From: Penium margaritaceum
Lineage: Eukaryota > Streptophyta > Zygnematophyceae > Desmidiales > Peniaceae
Length of the DNA stretch: 51,398 nt
Reading direction: 5' to 3'
Assembly (NCBI GenBank): GCA_023375785.1
Contig: SZWC01004986.1
Location: 59,017-110,414, forward strand
This document shows, piece by piece, positions 44,206 to 51,398 of this stretch. Within the stretch, counting starts at the first letter, position 1; every line of letters starts with the position of its first letter. The notes under the pieces were generated by a model. It did no database searches and had not been told where the DNA came from. It saw nothing but the letters and a program-made list of their open reading frames with translations. The position numbers and the translations under genes were made by a program.

Positions 44206-47200
44206 TATGCATGGACTAGAAAGGACAAATAACTTCAATACGTAGTGGCACGGTGTGGCTACTATGCACACCAAACAACCAAACTAGGCATATGTCACTG
44301 ACCATGACCGAAGAATTTCAATATGGGTGGTCAACGTTCACCAACCATAACACGAGTCACAAATGGTCAGAGGGGGAAACAATGGTCCGGGACTATCAGT
44401 TCTCAACTAGCAAGTACAACGACCTTCAATCAGTAGTAGCACGGTGTGGCTACCATGCACAATGACCGACCAGAGTAGGCATATGTACTGCCTTTGACCA
44501 AAGAAATCCGCTATGTATGGTCAACGTTGACAACTCATAATACGAGTCACAAATAGTCAGAGGGGGAAACAATTGTTTTGGAACACCAGGCATCAACTAG
44601 CAAGCACAATGACCTTCAGTACGTTGTGGCACGGTGTGGATACCATGCACGATGACCAACCATATGTCACTGACCATGACCAAAGAATGTCACCATGTGT
44701 TGTAAATTTTGACAACTTATAACACGAGTCACAAATGGTCATATTGGAATCTAATGGTTTCCAGACACTAGTTATCGACTAGCAAGTACAAATACCTTCA
44801 ATATGCAGTGGCACTGTGTGGCTACAATGCACACTGACCAACCAAAGTATGCATATGTCACTGACCATGACCAAGGAATTTCACATCATGTGGTCAATGT
44901 TGACAACTCACAACACGAGTCACAGATATTCAGAGGGGGTAAAAATGGTTTGGGAACACTAGCTATCAACTAGAAAGCACAGAGACCTTCGACAAGTAGT
45001 GACACGGCGTGGTAACCATGTACAGTGACAAACCAAAGTAGGCTTATGTCACTAACCATGACCAAAAGATTTTCACAGTGTGTGGTCAACGTTGAAAACG
45101 CATAACACGAGTCACAAATGGTCAGAGGGTGTAGACAATGGGTTGGGAACACTCGTTATCAACTAGCCGGTACAAAGACCTTCAACAAGTAGTGGCACGG
45201 TGTGGCTAGCGTGCACAGTGACCAACCAAAGGATGCATACGTCACTGACCATGACCGAAGAAGTCCACTATGTGTGGTCAACACTGACAACTCATAGCAC
45301 GAGTCATAAATGGTCAGAGGGAGAGAGAATGATTTGGGAACCCTGTGTATCGACTAGAAAGGACAAAGAACATCAATACGTAGTGGGACGGTGTGGCTAC
45401 TATGCACATCAAAGAACCAAACTAGGCACATGTCACTGACCATGACTAGAGAATTTCAATATGGGTGGTCAACGTTGACCAACCATAACACGTGTCACAA
45501 ACGGTCAGAGGGTGAAACAATGGTCTGGGAATATCACTTATCAACTATCAAGTACAGTGACCTTCAATCAGTATAAGCACGGTGTGGCTACCATGCACAA
45601 TGACCGACCAAATTAGGCATATGTACTGCCTTTGACCAAAAAAATCTGCTGTGTGTGGTCAGTGTTGACAACTCATAATAGGAGTCACAAATGGTCAGAG
45701 GGGGAGACAATGGTTTGGGAACACCAGGTATCAACTAGCCAGCACAAGGACCTTCAATAAGTTGTGGAACGGTGTGGATACCATGCACGATGACCAGCCA
45801 TAGTAGGCATATGTCACTGACCATGACCAAATAATGTCACTAGGTGTGGTAAACTTTGAAAACTCATAACACGAGTCACAAATGGTCAAGGTGGAAGAAA
45901 ATGGTTTGTGAATACTAGTTATCCATTAGCAAGTACAAATACCTTCAATATGTAGTGGCACAGCGTGGCTACCATGCACAATGCCCAACCAAAGTATGCA
46001 TATGTCACTGGCCATGACCAACGAATTTCACTTCATGTGGTCAGCGTTGACAACCCACAACATGAGTCACAGATAGTCATAGGGGGGTAACAATGGTTTA
46101 GGAACACTAGCTATTAACTAGAAAGCACAAATATCTTTAATATGTAGTGACACGGCATGGTAACCATGTATAGTGAAAATCCAAAGTAGGCATATATCAC
46201 AGACCATGACCAAACGAATGTCACAGTGTGTGGTCAATATTGAAAACTCATCTCACGAGTCACAAATGGTCAGAGGGGGAAACAACTGGTTGGGAACACT
46301 AGTTATTAACTAGCACGTATGAATAACTTCAACAAGTAGTGGCACGGTTTGGCTAAGCGTGCACAGTGACCAACCAAAGGATGAATACGTCACTGACTAT
46401 GACCGAAGAAATCCAGGATGCGTGGTCAACATTGACAACTCATAACACGAGTCACAAATGGTCGGAGGGAGAGACAATGGTTTGGGATCCCTATGCATGG
46501 ACTAGAGAGGAAAAATAACTTCAATACGTAGTGGCACGGTGTGGCTACTATGCACACCAAACAAACAAACTAGGCATATGTCACTGACCATGACCAAATA
46601 ATTTCAATAAGGGTGGTCAACGTTCACCAACCATAACACGAGTCACAAACGGTCATAGGGGGAAACAATGGTCCGAGAATATCAGTTCTCAACTAGCAAG
46701 TACAACGCCCTTCAATCAGTAGTAGCACGGTGTGGCTACCATGCATAATGACCGACCAAAGTAGGCATATGTACTGCCTTTGATGAAAGAAATCCGCCGT
46801 GTGTGGTCAATGTTGACAACTCATAATACGAGTCACAAATATTCAGGGGGGGGCACAATTGTTTGGGAACACCAGGTATCAACTAGCAAGCACAATGACC
46901 TTCAATATGTTGTGGCACGGTGTGGACACCATACACGATGACCAACCAAGGTATGCATATGTCACTGACCATGACCAAAGAATGTCACCATGTGTGGTAA
47001 ACTTTGAGAGCTCATAACACGAGTCACAAATATTGAGAGTGGAAGAGAATGGTTTCAAAATACTAGTTATCGACTAGCAAGTGCAAATACCTTCAATATC
47101 TAGTGGCACAATGTGGCTGCAATGCACAGTGATCAACCAAAGTATGCATATGTCACTGACCATGACCAAAGAAATTCACTTCATGTGGTCAAGGTTGACA

Positions 47201-48822
47201 ACTGACAACATGAGCCACAGATATTCAGAGGGGCTAACAACGGGCTGGGAACACTAGCTATCAACTAGAAAGCACAAAGACCTTTGATACGTAGTGACAC
47301 GGTGTGGTAACCATGTACAGGGACAAACCAGAGTAGGCATATGTCACTAACCATGACCAAACGGATTTCATAGTGTGTGGTCAACGTTGAAAACTCATAA
47401 CATGAGTCACAAATGGTCTGTGGGGGAAACCATGGGTTGGGAACACTAGTTACCAACTAGAAAATAGAAATATTTTCAAACAATAGTGGCACGGTGTGGC
47501 TTGCGTGCATAGTGACCAACCAAAGGATGCATACATGACGGACTATGACCGAAGAAGTCCACTACGTGTGGTCAACATTGACAACTCATAACACAAGTCA
47601 CAAATGGTCAGAGGGAGAGACAATGGTTTTGGAACCCTATGTATCGACTAGAAAGGACAAAGAACTTCAATGTGTAGTGGCATGGTGTGGCTACTATGAA
47701 CACCAAACAACCAAACTAGGCATATGTCACCGACCATGACCAGAGAATTTCAATATGGGTAGTCAACGTTGACCAACCATAACACGTGTCACAAACGGTC
47801 AGAGGGGTAAACAATGGTCTAGGAATATCAGTTCTCAACTAGCAAGTACAGTGACCTTCAATCAGTATAAGCACGGTGTGGCTACAATGCACAATGACGG
47901 ACCAAAGTAGGCATATGTACTCCCTTTGACCAAATAAATCCGCTGTGTGTGGTCAACGTTGACAACTCATAATAGGAGTCACAAATGGTCAGAGGGGGAG
48001 ACAGTGGTTTGGGAACACCAGGTATCAACTAGCAAGAACAAGGACCTTCAATAAGTTGTGGCACGGTGTGGATACCATGCACGATGACCAGCCAAAGTAG
48101 GCATCTGTCACTGACCATGACCAAATAATGTCACTATGTGTGGTAAACTTTGACAACTCATAACATGAGTCACAAATGGTCAGGGTGGAAGATAATGGTT
48201 TGTGAATACTAGTTATTCACTAGTAAGTACAAATACCCTCAATATGTAGTGGCACAGCGTGGCTACCATGCACCGTGACCAACCAAAGTATGCATATGTC
48301 ACTGGCCATGACCAACGAATTTCACTTCATGTGGTCAGCGTTGACATCTCACAACACGAGTCACAGATAGTCAAAGGGGGTTAACAATGGTTTGGGAATA
48401 CTAGCTATTAACTAAAAAGCACAAATACCTTTAATATGTAGTGACACGGCGTGGTAACCATGTACAGTGACAAACCAAAGCAGGCATATGTCACTATCCA
48501 TGACCAAACGAATTTCACAGTGTGTGGTCAATATTAAAAACTCATAACACGAGTCAGAAATGGTCAGAAGGGGAACAATGGGTTGGGAACACTAGTTATC
48601 AAAACCAAGTATGAAGAACTTCAACAAGTAGTGGTACGGTTTGGCTAGCGTGCGCAGTGACCAACCAAAGGATGAATACGTCACTGACTGTGACCGAAGA
48701 AATCCAGTATGCGTGGTCAACATTGACAACTCATGACAGGAGTCACAAATGGTCAGAGGGAGAGACAATGGGTTGGGAACCCTATGCATGGACTAGAAAG
48801 GACAAATAACTTCAATACGTAG

Positions 48823-49013
48823 TGGCACGGTGTGGCTACTATGCACACCAAACAAACAAACTAGGCATATGTCACTGACCATGACCAAAGAATGTCACCA
48901 TGTGTAGTAAACTTTGACAGCTCATAACACGAGTCACAAATGGTCAGAGGGAGAGACAATGGGTTGGGAACCCTATGCATGGACTAGAAAGGACAAATAA
49001 CTTCAATACGTAG
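48823..49013. repeat. Chimeric m3/m5/m2 satellite monomer (copy 2)
   Basis: This has the same structure and length as 5096-5286: m3 start, m5 centre (GAATGTCACCATGTGTAGTAAA) and m2 tail (GAGGGAGAGACAATGG). I count five differences in 191 bp between the copies. A normal m3 follows at 49014. Confidence 0.8.
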
Positions 49014-51398
49014 TGGCACGGTGTGGCTACTATGCACACCAAACAAACAAACTAGGCATATGTCACTGACCATGACCGAAAAATTTCAATATGGGTGGTC
49101 AACGTTCACCAACCATAACACGAGTCACAAACGTTCAGAGGGGGAAACAATGGTCCGGGAATATCAGTTCTCTACTAGAAAGTACAACGCCCTTCAATGA
49201 GTAGTAGCACGGTGTGGCTACCATGCACAATGACCGACCAAAGTAGGCATATGTACTGCCTTTGACCGAAGAAATCCGCCGTGTGTGGTCAACGTTGACA
49301 ACTCATAATACGAGTCACAAATAGTCACAAGGAGACACAATTATTTGGGAACACCAGGTATCAACTAGCAAGCACAATGACCTTCAATACGTTGTGGCAC
49401 GGTGTGGATTCCATGCACAATGACCAACCAAGGTATGCATATGTCACTGACCATGACCAAAGAATGTCACCATGTGTAGTAAACTTTGACAGCTCATAAC
49501 ACGAGTCACAAATGGTAGGAGTGGAAGATAATGGTTTCAAAATACTATTTATAAACTAGCAAGTACAAATACCTTCAATATGTAGTGGCACAGTGTGGCT
49601 ACAATGCACAGTGACCAACCAAAGTATGCATATGTCACTGACCATGACCAAAGAAATTCACTTCATGTGGTCAATGTTGACAACTCACAACACGAGTCAC
49701 AGATATTCAGAGGGGCTAACAACTGGTTGGGAACACTAGCTATCAACTAGAAAGCACAAAGACCTTCGATACGTAGTGACACAGCGTGGTAACCATGTAC
49801 AGGGACAAACCAAAGTAGGCATATGTCACTAACCATGACCAAACCGATTTCACAGTGTGTGGTCAACGTTGAAAACTCGTAACACAAATTACAAATGGTC
49901 AGTGGGGCAAACCATGGATTGGGAACACTAGGTATCAACTAGCAAGAAGAAAGATTTTCAACAAGTAGTGGCACGGTTTGGCTAGCGTGCACAGTGACCA
50001 ACCAAAGGATGCATACGTCACTGACTATGACCGAAGAAGTCCAATATGTGTGGTCAACATTGACAACTCATAACACGAGTCACAAATGGTCAGAGGGAGA
50101 GACAATGGTTTGTGAACCCTATGTATCGACTAGACAGGACAAAGAACTTCAATACGCAGTGGCACGGTGTGGCTAATATGCACACCAAACAACCAAACTC
50201 GGCATATGTCACTGACCATGACCAGAGAATTTCAATATAGGTGGTCAACGTTGACCAACCATAACACGAGTCACAAACTGTCAGGGGAGGAAACAATGCT
50301 ATGGGAATATCAGTCCTCAACTAGCAAGTGCAACGACCTTCAGTCAGTAGTAGCACGGTGTGGCTACCATGCACAATGACCGCCCAAAGTAGGCATGTGT
50401 ACTGCCTTTGACCAAAGAAATCCCCTGTGTGTGGTCAACATTGACAACTCATAATACGAGTCACAAATGGTCAGAGGGGGAAACAATGGTTTGGGAACAC
50501 CAAGTATCAAATAGCAAGCACAATGAGCTTCAATACGTTGTGGCACGGTGTGGATACCATGCACGATGACCAACCAAAGTAGGCACATGTCACTGACCAT
50601 GATCAAATAATGTCACTAAGTGTGGTAAACTTTGATAACTCATAACACGAGTCACAAATGGTCAGGGTGGAAGACAATGGTTTGTGAATAATAGTTATCG
50701 ACTAGCAAGTACAAATACCTTCAATATGTAGTGGCACAGTGTGGCTACAATGCACACTGACCAACCAAAGTATGCATATGTCACTGACCATGAACAAAGA
50801 ATTTCATTTCATGTGGTCAACATTTACAACTCACAACACGAGTCATAGAAAGTCAGAGGGGGCTAACAATGGTTTGGGAACACTAGCTGTCAACAAGAAA
50901 TCACAAAGACCTTCGATACGTTATGACACGGCGTGGTAACCATGTACAGTGACAAACCAAAGTAGGCATATGTCACAAAGAATGACCAAACGGATTTCAC
51001 ACTGTGTGGTCAATGTTGAAAACTCATAACACGTGTCACAAATGGTCAGTGGGGGAAACCATGGGTTGGGAACACTAGTTTTCAACTAGTAAGTAGAACG
51101 ATTTTCAACAAGTAGTGGCACGGTGTGGCTAGTGTGCACCGTGATCAACCAAAGGATGCACACGTCACTGACTATGACCGAAGAAGTCCATTATGTATGG
51201 TCAACATTGACATTCATAACATGAGTCACAAATGATCAGAGGGAGATGCAATGGTTTGGGAACCCTATGTATCGACTAGAAAGGACAAAGAACTTCAATG
51301 CGTAGTGGCACGGTGTGGCTACTATGCACACCAAACAACCAAACTAGGCATATGTCACCGACCATGATGAAAGAATTTCAATATGGGTAGTCAACATT

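Larger units (their letters stand above)
30039..51398. repeat. 191-bp satellite array, main block with HOR
   Basis: About 21 kb of satellite, roughly 110 monomers by length, continues past the window end. The m6 anchor recurs about every 1.14-1.15 kb in clean stretches (33326, 34470, 35608, 36750; 46028, 47177, 48325). Longer or shorter steps mark rearrangements. The first 250 bp are diverged. No gene, tRNA or further mobile element is visible. Apparent frames of 60-90 codons repeat with the monomer period. Confidence 0.95.

Overview
The window is repeat DNA and shows no host gene. Its backbone is a tandem satellite with a monomer of about 191 bp, arranged as a six-monomer higher-order repeat (HOR) of about 1,144 bp. 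It fills 1-655, 4230-9162, 27986-29525 and about 30039-51398. The sequences between these blocks are insertions, and the satellite register continues across the two LTR-element insertions. A long homogenised HOR array with nested LTR retrotransposons suggests centromeric or pericentromeric heterochromatin of a plant-type genome. Initiator-tRNA-Met primer sites in two elements and the style of the Ty3/Gypsy reverse transcriptase fit the green lineage, perhaps a streptophyte alga or early land plant. The species cannot be fixed from this sequence.

Insertions. (1) 656-4229: a non-autonomous LTR retrotransposon with 631-bp LTRs and a 5-bp target duplication (one mismatch), carrying only a broken ORF. 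(2) 9163-27985: a very large Ty3/Gypsy-type element with LTRs of about 1.17 kb and target duplication GTGTG. Its order is gag, aspartic protease, reverse transcriptase, RNase H, a second aspartic protease, a low-complexity Pro/Ala/Ser segment, a helical Glu/Ala-rich segment, integrase, and a C-terminal run of PHD-like zinc fingers. (3) 18255-21950: a second non-autonomous LTR element (LTRs about 988 bp, target duplication GGAAC) nested inside the pol frame of the Gypsy element. (4) About 29526-30038: an unrelated insertion with tRNA-like pol III boxes, possibly a SINE, beside unusually diverged satellite.

Chronology. The Gypsy LTRs differ by about 10% over the first 265 bp I compared by hand. 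The nested element's LTRs differ by about 6%, and those of element 1 by 36 of 631 positions. The nesting order and the divergences agree.

The most interesting feature is the Gypsy pol. It has two protease domains, about 4 kb of its own coding sequence between RNase H and integrase, and up to five PHD-like fingers after integrase, where chromoviruses carry a chromodomain. PHD fingers usually read histone H3 tails, so the array may be a chromatin-targeting module. Many in-frame stops, nearly all TAG, interrupt the frame but spare the RT/RNase H, integrase core and main finger block.

Caution: the four gaps (N at 6955, 16281, 31821-31895 and 44205) all have near-identical sequence on both sides, which suggests unmerged contig overlaps. 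The gap at 16281 lies between RNase H and the second protease. The many 60-98-codon reading frames in the satellite are by-products of a repeat with few stops.
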